A DNA stretch of 31,488 nt from an uncultured Clostridium sp. (GTDB lineage Bacteria > Bacillota > Clostridia > TANB77 > CAG-508). The stretch is taken from NCBI GenBank assembly GCA_946498265.1, contig CAMMNR010000003.1, positions 1 to 31,488 on the forward strand, read 5' to 3'. This document shows, in pieces, positions 7,640 to 16,068 of the stretch. Position 1 is the stretch's first letter; every line of letters starts with the position of its first letter. The notes beneath the pieces were generated by a model. That model saw only the letters and a program-made list of their open reading frames with translations. It did no database searches and was not told where the DNA came from. A program made the position numbers and the translations under genes.

Positions 7640-9283
7640 TTACCCTTCTATAACATTCACAATTTGTTTTTCTAGGTCTTTTATCTTTTCATTTATTCTG
7701 AACATGTCTTCATCTTTTAATGTTGTGTCATTTATGTCTTTTCTTACATAGTATTCCATATCATTTAATTCATCTTTTAACATTTCTAGTCTTTGAATGA
7801 TTTCATTTCTAATTGTTTTTTCTACTTTTCTTTCTAGTTTATGTGTCATTTCTATTGTGTCTTTAAGTTCATATGTTTCTCCATATTCTGGTATTGTAAC
7901 TGGAAGTTTTGCTTCTGTTTCTATTTTTTCTCTTAATACATCTTGTGATTCTTCTTCTCCATGTACTAAAAATATGTGTTTTGGTTTTTTGATAAATGAA
8001 TATATAAAATTCATTAACCATTCTTGGTCTGCATGTCCTGAATAGCCTTCTATATATTCTATTCTTGCATTTACTGCGATTTCGTCTCCAAATATTTTTA
8101 CAGTTTTTGCTCCATTTACTAAACTATATCCTAGAGTTCCTGGAGCTTGATATCCTACAAATAGTATTGTACTTTTTGGATTCCATAAATTGTGTTTTAA
8201 GTGATGTTTTATTCTTCCTACTTCACACATTCCACTTGCTGATATTATTATACTTGGTGTTTCGTCTTGATTTAATGCCTTTGATTCATCTGCTGTCATT
8301 GTGAATTTTAGTCCTGGGAATTCTAATGGGTTGTCCCCTCTTAAAATTTCTGCTTTTGTTTCGTCATCAAACAAGTCTGTGTTTTCTCTAAATACTTCTG
8401 TTGCTGATATTGCTAATGGGCTATCCACATATACTGGTGCTTTCATTAATTTTTTGTATTTTCTTCTAAATTCTTCATCTTTATTTTCATCTTTTAATTT
8501 ATTTACTTCATATAATATTTCTTGTGTTCTTCCTACTGCAAATGATGGTATTACAACTGTTCCTCCATTGTCTAATGTTTCTGATACTACATCTAGAAAT
8601 ATTTCTGCTTTTTTGTCATTTTGCATATGAAGTCTACTTCCATATGTTGACTCCATAACTAAATAGTCCGTATCTTCTATCATTGTTGGAGAACTAAGTA
8701 GTGGTATATCATTATTTCCTATATCTCCTGTAAATACTGTTTTGGTTTCTTTGTCTCCTTCTTTTACCCATAATTCTATAATGCTTGAACCTAACATATG
8801 GCCAGCATCATTATATCTTACATGAATTTCAGGTGTAATTTCTATTACTTCATCATAATTTACTGGTTTAAATATTTCTAAACATCTTGCAGCATCTTCT
8901 GCAGTATACATTGGTGGAATTGCTGGTTCACCTTTTCTTAGTCTTTTTTTGTTTTTCCATTGACTTTCCATTTCTTGAATATGTCCGCTATCTGGTAACA
9001 TTAATGCACATAGATCACATGTTGCTTTATGTGCATATACTGGGTTTCTAAATCCTTCATTATATAATTTTGGTATTCTTCCTGAATGATCTATATGCGC
9101 ATGTGTTAATAGCATAAAATCTATTTCTTTTGGGTCATATTGAAATTCTTGTGTATTTTTTAGCTCATCTTCCGCTTTTCCTTGCCACATTCCACAATCT
9201 ACTAAAAATTTTTTTCCTGCTCCTTCAACAAGAAAATTTGACCCAGTAACTGTTTTTGTTGCTCCCAAAAAAGTAATTTTCAT
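7640..9283 (-). CDS. Beta-CASP metallo-beta-lactamase nuclease (CPSF73-like)
   Basis: A 547-residue zinc-dependent RNase of the metallo-beta-lactamase/beta-CASP family (Ysh1/CPSF73-like bacterial group, separate from RNase J). Visible are THAHIDHSGRIP (motif 2, zinc ligands, residues ~60-70), NDAGHMLGSS (motif 3 His), FTGDIGN (motif 4 Asp), then beta-CASP motifs: MESTYGSR, SASGMCEVGRIKHHL and GYSGHAD, with LVHGEEE near residue 450. The last ~70 residues form a charged coiled coil beyond the normal RMMBL end. Likely role is RNA processing or decay in the cytosol, inferred from the family. The ATG at 9283 has GGAGGT 6 bases upstream. A 184-bp foldback element lies directly before the gene. Confidence 0.92.
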   Translation of the reverse strand: MKITFLGATKTVTGSNFLVEGAGKKFLVDCGMWQGKAEDELKNTQEFQYDPKEIDFMLLTHAHIDHSGRIPKLYNEGFRNPVYAHKATCDLCALMLPDSGHIQEMESQWKNKKRLRKGEPAIPPMYTAEDAARCLEIFKPVNYDEVIEITPEIHVRYNDAGHMLGSSIIELWVKEGDKETKTVFTGDIGNNDIPLLSSPTMIEDTDYLVMESTYGSRLHMQNDKKAEIFLDVVSETLDNGGTVVIPSFAVGRTQEILYEVNKLKDENKDEEFRRKYKKLMKAPVYVDSPLAISATEVFRENTDLFDDETKAEILRGDNPLEFPGLKFTMTADESKALNQDETPSIIISASGMCEVGRIKHHLKHNLWNPKSTILFVGYQAPGTLGYSLVNGAKTVKIFGDEIAVNARIEYIEGYSGHADQEWLMNFIYSFIKKPKHIFLVHGEEESQDVLREKIETEAKLPVTIPEYGETYELKDTIEMTHKLERKVEKTIRNEIIQRLEMLKDELNDMEYYVRKDINDTTLKDEDMFRINEKIKDLEKQIVNVIEG

Positions 9284-9299
9284 AAACGACCTCCATCTT

Positions 9300-9483
9300 G
9301 TGCCAAAGAAGGTATAGGGAATTTGGGGACGGGATGTAGGGAATTGAGGGAGGGGGCTAAAAATCCCTATAGAAACAAATCAAAAATAAAATATATTTAA
9401 CATTTTTTAAGTATAGGGATTTTAAGCCCCGTCCCTAAATTCCCTACATCCCGTCCCTAAATTCCCTACACCTTCTTTGGCAC
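9300..9483. repeat. 184-bp foldback element with GTGCCAAAG ends and GTCCC/GGGAC core
   Basis: Arms of about 73 bases (9300-9372 and 9411-9483) are reverse complements with about six mismatches, around a ~38-base AT-rich loop. Each arm starts GTGCCAAAGAAGG and contains two head-to-tail copies of a 22-base unit (TGTAGGGAATTTAGGGACGG plus two bases). The unit is cleaner in the right arm and partly decayed in the left. The right end is 4 bases from the upstream gene's stop, and the left end abuts the ribosome binding site of the nuclease gene. As RNA it would form a very stable hairpin between two co-directional genes. Confidence 0.92.
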
Positions 9484-9487
9484 ATTT

Positions 9488-11074
9488 TTAATTATTTATC
9501 AATTTTATTTTTCTATTTAATTTTATTTCCATATCTTTTTTATTTATATTCCCCATATTTTCTATCTCAATTTTTTCTTCATATGCGTTTTCATCAAAAA
9601 TTTGAATGAAAAATTTATCTTTTTCTTTTGTAATCTTTATATATAATTCTTCTAAACTTATAGTCCTTAAAGTAAATAAATTTTTAATTATGATATAATC
9701 TATATCTTCTTTTTTGCTCATTTTTTCTATCAATTTTATCTCATGTGCTTTTAATATTATTTCTTTTTGTATTTCTTGTACATCTTTTTCTAGCTCTTTT
9801 ACTTGATATATCGATTTTTCGTAGTCAAATGGTAATAAATTATAATATCTGAATTCATATACTATTTTTAATAACTCATGTCTTGTTTTTGCTTTTTCTA
9901 GTTTTATTTTATAACATTTTAAAAATTCTTTTTGTATTTTTATTATTAGTTTCCTTATTTCCTTTTGTATATCTTTTGTTTCGACTAATTTTAAGTATTT
10001 ATATTTTTCTTTTAATTCTTTTTTATATTTTACAAAATTTTTTGGTTTTAATAATTCATTTAATTTTTCTATTTTTTCTATATATTCTTCTCTTTCTTGT
10101 TCTAACATTTTTGCTAATATTCGTATACTAAATATTTTTTCTTCTAGTGCTAATCTTTGATTTCTATTGACATACTCTTTTTGTAATAACTCTTTGTTGT
10201 TTATGGTTTCATCTATTTGTTTTATTTGTTTTGTTATTTCCATTTTTTTGTCTGTAACATTTTGTATAAATTCTTTGTTATCTTTTATATAATCTAATTC
10301 ATTTTCTACTTTTTCTTTTGTTTCTAACATTTTTTTCTTTATTTTTGAGTCATATTTTATATCTAACAAAATAGATATTATTTTTAAATTTTCTACTAGT
10401 GCATCTTTATTTTCTTTGCCATATAAGTCTTCTAATTTGTTTTGAAATAATTCCATATAATCTATAATGTACTCATCATTTGTTACCCAATTATTTAATA
10501 GCTTATGTCCTAATAATATTCGTAGATTTTGATATATTAAATTATGACTTACACTTTCTATCTCACTTGATATTGTTGTCCAAGAGTATCCGTTGAAGTC
10601 TCTTAATGGTTCTACTGTATTTATATTATTTCCTACATTTATTAAGTCTGATAATGTTTTATTTATTAAAAAATATTTGTCTTTTATTATTTTTTCGTTT
10701 TTACTGATTTTTGCTACACAATATAATATTTTTCTTTCTATTGGATAACAGATTATTTTTTTTAGCTTTTTTTCTACTAAAAATGTTTTATTTCCCATTA
10801 TTTTGCTTTCTTCTGAATTAGGTCTAACAAGTTTTATTGTTTCACAATTGTTTTTGATATTTTTTATTAGTTGCTCTATAAATTCTTCTTTTGTCTCTAC
10901 ATCTTGTTTTACTTTTTCATAATCTTTGTATGCTGCTTCAATTTTATATAAGATTGATAAAAGATTACTTTTCGTATTTTCATCAAAAAGCTTTTTTTCT
11001 AAAACTTCTTCTAATTCATTGTTATAGTTTTTCTTTACTATTTTTTCTAATATCTTATCTGTTTTCTTTTGCAA
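9488..11074 (-). CDS. Hypothetical coiled-coil protein, unrecognised family
   Basis: A 528-residue, highly charged protein that I do not recognise. It has no signal peptide and no membrane segment. Residues ~1-95 and ~240-460 are rich in Lys/Glu/Leu/Ile heptads and look like long coiled coils. Between them lies a more globular part with short aromatic segments (FNGYSWTTISSEIE, YGKENKDALVENL). The tail ends in a beta-looking stretch. The frame is open to a TTG at 11092, but GGGGAGG lies inside those codons and points to the TTG at 11074 (spacing ~9). It sits between ftsK and the beta-CASP nuclease, all in the same direction. A structural or chromosome-associated role is only a guess from shape and neighbours. 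Confidence 0.75.
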   Translation of the reverse strand: MQKKTDKILEKIVKKNYNNELEEVLEKKLFDENTKSNLLSILYKIEAAYKDYEKVKQDVETKEEFIEQLIKNIKNNCETIKLVRPNSEESKIMGNKTFLVEKKLKKIICYPIERKILYCVAKISKNEKIIKDKYFLINKTLSDLINVGNNINTVEPLRDFNGYSWTTISSEIESVSHNLIYQNLRILLGHKLLNNWVTNDEYIIDYMELFQNKLEDLYGKENKDALVENLKIISILLDIKYDSKIKKKMLETKEKVENELDYIKDNKEFIQNVTDKKMEITKQIKQIDETINNKELLQKEYVNRNQRLALEEKIFSIRILAKMLEQEREEYIEKIEKLNELLKPKNFVKYKKELKEKYKYLKLVETKDIQKEIRKLIIKIQKEFLKCYKIKLEKAKTRHELLKIVYEFRYYNLLPFDYEKSIYQVKELEKDVQEIQKEIILKAHEIKLIEKMSKKEDIDYIIIKNLFTLRTISLEELYIKITKEKDKFFIQIFDENAYEEKIEIENMGNINKKDMEIKLNRKIKLINN

Positions 11075-11141
11075 AACTTGGTTCCTCCCCAAAATTTTTA
11101 CTATATTATTAGTATCTACTATTTTTAATTGTTTTAAACTA

Positions 11142-13589
11142 TTAATTTGTGACTTCTGTATTACTTCCCATTTTTAATTCATTCAATCTTTCTAAAGTCA
11201 TTAAAACTTCTCTTGGCTTACTTCCTTGATATCCAGATATTACTCCTCTTTCTTCCATTTGGTCAATTATTCTTCCTGCACGTGCATAACCTACTTTAAA
11301 TCTTCTTTGTATAAATGATGTTGATGCTTGTCCAGTTTCTACAACTGTTTGTATTGCATCCATTAAGAATGGGTCTGTTTCATCATCTTCTGATTCTTGT
11401 GCTATTTCTTTGTCTGTTTTATTGCTATTTTCTATACTTTCTAAAATATCTTCACTATATGTAGCTGTTCCGTTTGATTTTATAAAATCTACTATTTTCT
11501 CAACTTCTTCGTCTGAAACGAATGCACCTTGTACTCTTGATGGTTTTGGTGCTCCTGATGGGAAGAAAAGCATATCTCCTTTTCCTAATAATTTTTCTGC
11601 TCCAACACCATCTAATATTGTTCTTGAATCTACTTGTGATGATACTGCAAATGCTATTCTTGATGGTACATTTGCTTTTATCAATCCTGTTATTACATCT
11701 ACTGATGGTCTTTGTGTTGCAATTACTAGGTGCATTCCTGCTGCTCTTGCTTTTTGTGCTAATCTACATATTGATTCTTCCACTTCTTTTGCTGCTACCA
11801 TCATTAAATCTGCTAGCTCATCTATAATTATAACAATTTGTGGTAGTTTTCCTGTTCCTTCCCCTTCTTTTTCTATTGCTTTGTTATATCCTGCTAAATC
11901 TCTTACACCTTTACTTGCAAATAAGTTATATCTATTATCCATTTCTTGTACAGCCCAAGCTAATGCTCCTGCTGCTTTTCTTGGGTCTGTTACAACAGGT
12001 ATTAATAAATGTGGTATTCCATTATATACTGAAAGTTCTACTACTTTAGGATCTACCATAACTAATTTTACTTCACTTGGCTTACTTTTATATACAATAC
12101 TTGTAATAATTGTGTTTATACATACACTTTTACCTGAACCAGTTGATCCTGCAATTAATACATGTGGCATTTTTGCAATATCTGCTAATTGTATATTTCC
12201 TGCAACATCTTTTCCTAGTGCTATTGTTAATTTTGATTTACTATTTCTAAATTCTTCACTATCTAAAACTTCTCTTAGATGTACTGCTTCTTTTTCTTTG
12301 TTTGGAACTTCTATTCCTACTGCTTGTTTTCCTGGTATTGGTGCTTCTATTCTTATTGTTTCTGCTGCTAAGTTAAGTGCTATATCATCTGCTAAATTAG
12401 CTATTTTGCTAACCCTAACTCCTTCTGCTGGTTTTAGCTCATATCTTGTGATTGCTGGCCCTACTGATACATTTTCTACTTTTGCTGATACACCAAAACT
12501 ATATAATGTTTTTTGTAATTTTGTAGCAGTATCTGTCAATAACTTTGCTCCTCCTTTTAATGCTTTTTTAGATGGTTTACTTAAGATTTCTATTGGAGGA
12601 TATTCATAATGTTCATCTTCTACAACCATTGCATGTTGTAGTTGTAGTACTTCTTTTTTCTTTTCTTCTTTCTTTTCTTCTTCTTGTTTGAATAATTCAT
12701 TTTCTGTTTCAGTATTTTGAGCGGTTTGTTTAAATATATTATCTTCTATAACATCTGGCTGTACTACTTTTTTCTTAGAATTTTTTGTTAATGGTTCTAA
12801 ATCTTCTCCAGAATGGTCATATTTTTTCAAAGGTGTAGCTTCTTCTGCTCCATCCACAATTCTTCCACCAAAGTTAATTTTTATTTGGTTTTCCATTTCT
12901 TTTCTTTCTCGTTTTTCTTGTTCTTTTTTAGCTAATCTTTCTTCTCTTTCTCTTTTTCTTCTTTGTGCTGGTGTTTCTGTAATTTCCTCTACTTGTTGTT
13001 TTCTTCTTTCTTCTTTTAATTCTAATCTCTCTTCTTTTCTTTCTTCAATTCTTTCTACTATTCTATTTATTATATCTGACATACTAATTCCAAATGTAAA
13101 TACAAATAGTACTATTGCTATACCTGCGCAGAATATTACAGCTCCTACATCTCCTAATAATTTTGCAAGTGGTATTGCTCCAACTGCTCCTATAGCTCCC
13201 CCACCTTTACTTTGACTTCCTAAGTAATATGCATCTTTTACTACTTCTGATAATTCTTTAGTTGATTGCAATTCTCCTGTCGATGTTTGTATTACACTAA
13301 ACACTACAGATAAGCTTATTAAAAAAACTGTATATTGTATCATTTTTGATTTTAGTTCATCTCTTCCATCACATGCCAATTTAATTGCAATAACAAATAC
13401 TCCTATTGGTAATACATATTGCATTATTCCTATCATTCCACCTAGTATTTCATTTAATTTTGAACCAATAACACCTGATTTTGTATATATTAAAACTGCT
13501 AATAATACACTTAGTATTATTAGTGTTACTATTGCTATATCTATTTTTGAAGCTTGTTTTTTCTTGTTGTATCTTCTTCTTTTGGCCAT
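11142..13589 (-). CDS. ftsK: FtsK/SpoIIIE DNA translocase
   Basis: An 815-residue septal motor that pumps chromosomal DNA through the closing septum or into a forespore. The N-terminal ~180 residues hold about four membrane helices. A Lys/Glu/Arg-rich linker runs to ~340. The RecA-like motor carries Walker A AGSTGSGKS near 480 and Walker B VIIIDELADLMM near 590. The C-terminal ~65 residues are the winged-helix gamma domain (RRFKVGYARAGRIIDQMEERG) that reads KOPS/SRS-like sequences. Two ATGs compete. The one at 13598 abuts AAAGG with no spacing, while the one at 13589 has a 9-base spacing, so MAKRRR is preferred. FtsK and SpoIIIE cannot be told apart from sequence alone. Confidence 0.95.
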   Translation of the reverse strand: MAKRRRYNKKKQASKIDIAIVTLIILSVLLAVLIYTKSGVIGSKLNEILGGMIGIMQYVLPIGVFVIAIKLACDGRDELKSKMIQYTVFLISLSVVFSVIQTSTGELQSTKELSEVVKDAYYLGSQSKGGGAIGAVGAIPLAKLLGDVGAVIFCAGIAIVLFVFTFGISMSDIINRIVERIEERKEERLELKEERRKQQVEEITETPAQRRKREREERLAKKEQEKRERKEMENQIKINFGGRIVDGAEEATPLKKYDHSGEDLEPLTKNSKKKVVQPDVIEDNIFKQTAQNTETENELFKQEEEKKEEKKKEVLQLQHAMVVEDEHYEYPPIEILSKPSKKALKGGAKLLTDTATKLQKTLYSFGVSAKVENVSVGPAITRYELKPAEGVRVSKIANLADDIALNLAAETIRIEAPIPGKQAVGIEVPNKEKEAVHLREVLDSEEFRNSKSKLTIALGKDVAGNIQLADIAKMPHVLIAGSTGSGKSVCINTIITSIVYKSKPSEVKLVMVDPKVVELSVYNGIPHLLIPVVTDPRKAAGALAWAVQEMDNRYNLFASKGVRDLAGYNKAIEKEGEGTGKLPQIVIIIDELADLMMVAAKEVEESICRLAQKARAAGMHLVIATQRPSVDVITGLIKANVPSRIAFAVSSQVDSRTILDGVGAEKLLGKGDMLFFPSGAPKPSRVQGAFVSDEEVEKIVDFIKSNGTATYSEDILESIENSNKTDKEIAQESEDDETDPFLMDAIQTVVETGQASTSFIQRRFKVGYARAGRIIDQMEERGVISGYQGSKPREVLMTLERLNELKMGSNTEVTN

Positions 13590-13632
13590 TTTAACCATCC
13601 TTTCAAATTGTGTGCATCTGTTAACAATTTTA

Positions 13633-13675
13633 TTTTTTACATTATAGGAAATGCAATTTTCTATAATGTAAAAAA
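13633..13675. terminator. Strong bidirectional hairpin between the coiled-coil gene and ftsK
   Basis: Six T's, then ACATTATAG, pair with CTATAATGTA and A's: a ~20-bp stem (one G-U) with a 3-base GCA loop. T-runs on both strands allow termination in either direction. It follows the stop of the coiled-coil gene at 13730 by ~55 bases. That spacer holds three GTCAGA/GTCA-type short repeats and an 8-bp CAAAAGTC / GACTTTTG inverted repeat. Confidence 0.75.
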
Positions 13676-13729
13676 GCCAGTTTCAAAAGTCTTTGCTTTC
13701 ATTGACTTCTGACATCTGACTTTTGATTT

Positions 13730-14233
13730 TTATTTTAATTCTTTTCTACTGTTTTGTATTGTTTTTATTGTATCTTCTAATGATATTTCCATTAATTTTA
13801 ATGCCTCATTCATGTTTGTTCCTAATTTACTTAATGTTTCTTGTAATACTTCTTCTGTATTTCCTAAAATACTATCAGCATATTCTTTAGTTCCTCTTGA
13901 TATTTCTCTTGACATTTCATTTGCTGTTTCTATAATTTCTGTTTTTTGGTCATATGCTTTTCTTGTTATTTCATGTTCATCTATCATAGCTATTATTCTA
14001 TTTTCTGCTTCTTTAACTATTCCATCAGCTTCTTTTTGAGCTTCAACTAATATACGTTGTCTTTCTTCTTTTACCCATTTAGCTTGTTTTAATTCATCTG
14101 GAAGTTTTATTCTTATTTCTTTTATTAAATCTAACATTTCTTCTTTATCAACTACGCTTTTAGCTGAAAATGGTAAATTTCTGCTTCTTTCTAATAAATC
14201 TTCTAAAGTTTCTAATAATGTAAATATTTCCAT
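13730..14233 (-). CDS. Coiled-coil protein resembling ATP synthase subunit B / DivIVA-like
   Basis: A 167-residue, almost entirely helical protein. The first ~50 residues (MEIFTLLETLEDLLERSRNLP) are of the type found in clostridial proteins annotated as ATPase or ATP synthase subunit B-like, encoded next to rsmD. The middle (AKWVKEERQRILVEAQKEAD) is an Ala/Glu/Lys heptad segment like the membrane-proximal stalks of DivIVA and F0-b proteins. No membrane segment is seen. A TTG at 14251 is in frame, but AAAGGGG sits between it and the ATG at 14233 (spacing 7), so the ATG is used. It starts 18 bases after rsmD and is surely co-transcribed. Actual function unknown; a cell-wall or division scaffold is a guess. 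Confidence 0.8.
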   Translation of the reverse strand: MEIFTLLETLEDLLERSRNLPFSAKSVVDKEEMLDLIKEIRIKLPDELKQAKWVKEERQRILVEAQKEADGIVKEAENRIIAMIDEHEITRKAYDQKTEIIETANEMSREISRGTKEYADSILGNTEEVLQETLSKLGTNMNEALKLMEISLEDTIKTIQNSRKELK

Positions 14234-14251
14234 GGTTTTACCCCTTTCCAA

Positions 14252-14809
14252 TTATGTATCTTTTTTGCTCAAAAAGATAAGTTTTACTCTTCCATATTCT
14301 CTTATATCTTTTATTTGTATTTCTATTTTTTCTAATAAATCTAGTACTTTTTCTTTATTATCTGTTTCTATTATGATTATTCCTTGTTCATTTAGTAATT
14401 TATTATCTAATATTGTTTTTATTGCTTTATATGCATAATCAGTCCTATATGGAGGATCTATATAAATAATATCTAAAGGTTCTTTTATATAATTTTCTAA
14501 TATTATTTTATAGTCATATGGTAATAATTCTACTTGTTCTTTTAAATGTGTTTTTTCTATATTTTTTTCTATTATTTTAATAGCTTGTTTTGAATTTTCG
14601 CCTAGAATAACTTTTCTTGCACCTCTACTAGCTGCTTCTAATCCAATTGCTCCACTCCCTGAAAATAAATCTAAAAAGATGCAATCAGGTAAGTCTTGTT
14701 GTATTATATTAAATAAAGATTCTTTTATTCTATCTAAAGTAGGTCTTGTGTTATTACCTTCTAATGTATATAATTTTGTCCCTCTAGCTTTTCCACTTAT
14801 TATCCTCAT
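14252..14809 (-). CDS. rsmD: 16S rRNA (guanine966-N2)-methyltransferase
   Basis: Methylates G966 (E. coli numbering) of 16S rRNA using S-adenosylmethionine during 30S assembly. The 185 residues match the family. MRIISGKARGTKL is the typical start. FLDLFSGSGAIGLEAASRGA is SAM-binding motif I with the following helix. IDPPYRTDYAYKA is catalytic motif IV (D/N-PPY). The ATG at 14809 follows GGAAAGGTTAAT. It leads a two-gene unit with the coiled-coil gene. A promoter and a four-site regulatory repeat lie directly upstream. Confidence 0.96.
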   Translation of the reverse strand: MRIISGKARGTKLYTLEGNNTRPTLDRIKESLFNIIQQDLPDCIFLDLFSGSGAIGLEAASRGARKVILGENSKQAIKIIEKNIEKTHLKEQVELLPYDYKIILENYIKEPLDIIYIDPPYRTDYAYKAIKTILDNKLLNEQGIIIIETDNKEKVLDLLEKIEIQIKDIREYGRVKLIFLSKKDT

Positions 14810-14832
14810 ATTAACCTTTCCTTGATAATATT

Positions 14833-14860
14833 ATTTTATTCTTTTTTTTTATAATGTCAA
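14833..14860 (-). promoter_or_regulatory. rsmD promoter
   Basis: Minus-strand TTGACA (14860-14855), 16 bases, TAAAAT (14838-14833), ending ~24 bases before the rsmD start. The spacer contains nine consecutive A's, which can bend DNA and favour promoter activity. Confidence 0.6.
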
Positions 14861-14875
14861 TAGTATTAATAAAAT

Positions 14876-14914
14876 TGTAATATACATTTAACAGTTCTGT
14901 AATATACTTCTAAT
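14876..14914 (+). promoter_or_regulatory. Four 11-bp-phased half-sites upstream of rsmD promoter
   Basis: On the plus strand, hexamers start at 14876 (TGTAAT), 14887 (TTTAAC), 14898 (TGTAAT) and 14909 (TCTAAT), exactly 11 bases apart. The array ends 15 bases upstream of the rsmD -35 box. The same four-site layout stands before sepF. Tandem direct repeats at 11-base period are typical of OmpR/PhoB-family response regulators. TGTWAH-N5-TGTWAH is the published WalR consensus; read on the other strand the sites also resemble PhoP boxes. Confidence 0.55.
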
Positions 14915-14979
14915 TTTGTAATATTTTTCTACAAATATATCTATATATATTCAAATTATATAGTTTTATTAGATTATAA

Positions 14980-15006
14980 AAAGCTATCTGTTTTAGAGAT
15001 AGCTTT
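14980..15006 (-). terminator. Rho-independent terminator of divIVA
   Basis: A perfect 10-bp stem AAAGCTATCT / AGATAGCTTT with a 7-base loop, followed on the minus strand by TTTTTA, starting 16 bases after the divIVA stop. It ends the sepF-divIVA transcript and separates it from rsmD. Confidence 0.85.
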
Positions 15007-15021
15007 CTTTAGTAAAATATA

Positions 15022-15474
15022 TTAATCTTCTTTGTTTACATCTTTTAATAATTCTAATTGTGAAATTAGCAATGATTCCATCTTAGCTTTATATATATCA
15101 AATTGTTTTTTTATGTCTTCTAATTCTTTGTTTTTATTCATAATTTGATTTTCTAATTCTTTTACTTGTGTTTGTGCATTTCCTCTAGCTTCATTTAGGA
15201 TTTGATCTGCTTGCTGTTTTGCTACATTTTTTACATCTTCTGCCGTTTTTTGTGCCATTACTAATGTATTTTGTAGTGTCTCTTCAATTGTTTTATAATG
15301 TTCTAAACTTTTAGATAATTCTTCAATTTGTGTTTTTTGTTCACTATTTTCTTTATACATTTTAGTATAATCTACTGTTAAATCATCTAAAAAATCATCT
15401 ACTTCTTCTACACTGTAACCATTCATCATTTGTTTAGAAAATTTTTTGTTTTCTATATCTAATGGTGTTATCAT
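15022..15474 (-). CDS. divIVA: DivIVA-family cell division / polarity protein
   Basis: A 150-residue peripheral membrane protein that gathers at curved membrane (septa, poles) and recruits partners. The conserved N-terminal lipid-binding domain is clear: MITPLDIENKKFSKQMMNGYSVEEVDDFLDDL. It is followed by a long coiled coil with VAKQQADQILNEARGNAQ, typical of the family. The ATG at 15474 has AAGGAGGAAA just upstream. It starts 26 bases after the sepF stop, so both come from the sepF promoter. In many Clostridia a yggT-like and a ylmH-like gene lie between sepF and divIVA; here they are missing. DivIVA and GpsB share this N-terminus, but the length fits DivIVA. Confidence 0.93.
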   Translation of the reverse strand: MITPLDIENKKFSKQMMNGYSVEEVDDFLDDLTVDYTKMYKENSEQKTQIEELSKSLEHYKTIEETLQNTLVMAQKTAEDVKNVAKQQADQILNEARGNAQTQVKELENQIMNKNKELEDIKKQFDIYKAKMESLLISQLELLKDVNKED

Positions 15475-15500
15475 CTTTTCCTCCTTATATTAGTTAGACC

Positions 15501-15983
15501 CTAATTTATCCCGTTATTTTTCAACCAAGAAACTGATAATTTATTTTTTATTTCTTCTCTTGCCATTTCATTTGTTATTTCATAATTTGATGGTGCTACT
15601 AAAAATATAGAATTTGATACTTTTTGAATATAACCATCTAAAGCATACACTCCACCACTAATAAAATCAACAATTCTTCTTGCTACTTCTTTGTTTACAT
15701 ATTCTAGATTAACGATTACAGATTTCTTTTCTTTTAAGAAAGAACATATTTCATCTGATTGTTCAAATGTTGTTGGTTGTGATATTACCATTTTTATAGC
15801 ATTTGTTTGTTGTTGTGGCATTGAAACTACTTTATTATTATTATTTTTTCTTCCGAATCTTTTTTTATCTTCTTCTTCCTCTTCTTCTTCATAGTCATAT
15901 ACATTTTCTTCTTCATATTCATCTGGTTCAGCTGAATCCATTCCAAATAAATCCCAAACTTTATTCATTAAAGCTCCTGACAT
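15501..15983 (-). CDS. sepF: Cell division protein SepF
   Basis: A 160-residue FtsZ anchor that binds membrane through an N-terminal amphipathic helix and tethers and bundles FtsZ at midcell. The helix is MNKVWDLFGMD (residues ~6-16). An acidic linker with a run of seven Glu (~33-39) and a basic RFGRKNNNNK patch follow. The globular SepF domain starts near 60 and shows VIVNLEYVNKEVARRIVDF and the conserved ISGGVYALDGYIQKVSNSIFLVAP. The start at 15983 has AGGAGG 8 bases upstream. It is first in a sepF-divIVA operon, with a promoter and a four-site regulatory array in front. Confidence 0.95.
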   Translation of the reverse strand: MSGALMNKVWDLFGMDSAEPDEYEEENVYDYEEEEEEEDKKRFGRKNNNNKVVSMPQQQTNAIKMVISQPTTFEQSDEICSFLKEKKSVIVNLEYVNKEVARRIVDFISGGVYALDGYIQKVSNSIFLVAPSNYEITNEMAREEIKNKLSVSWLKNNGIN

Positions 15984-16026
15984 AAAAAAACCTCCTAAAA
16001 TTCATTCATTTGTTTTCGTTGTACTA

Positions 16027-16055
16027 AGTATCTACTTTTTTTGCCATATTGTCAA
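16027..16055 (-). promoter_or_regulatory. sepF promoter
   Basis: Minus-strand TTGACA (16055-16050), exactly 17 bases, GATACT (16032-16027). The leader to the sepF ATG is about 40 bases. The -35 is a perfect consensus; the -10 matches at four of six. Confidence 0.65.
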
Positions 16056-16068
16056 TACTTTTTCAAAA

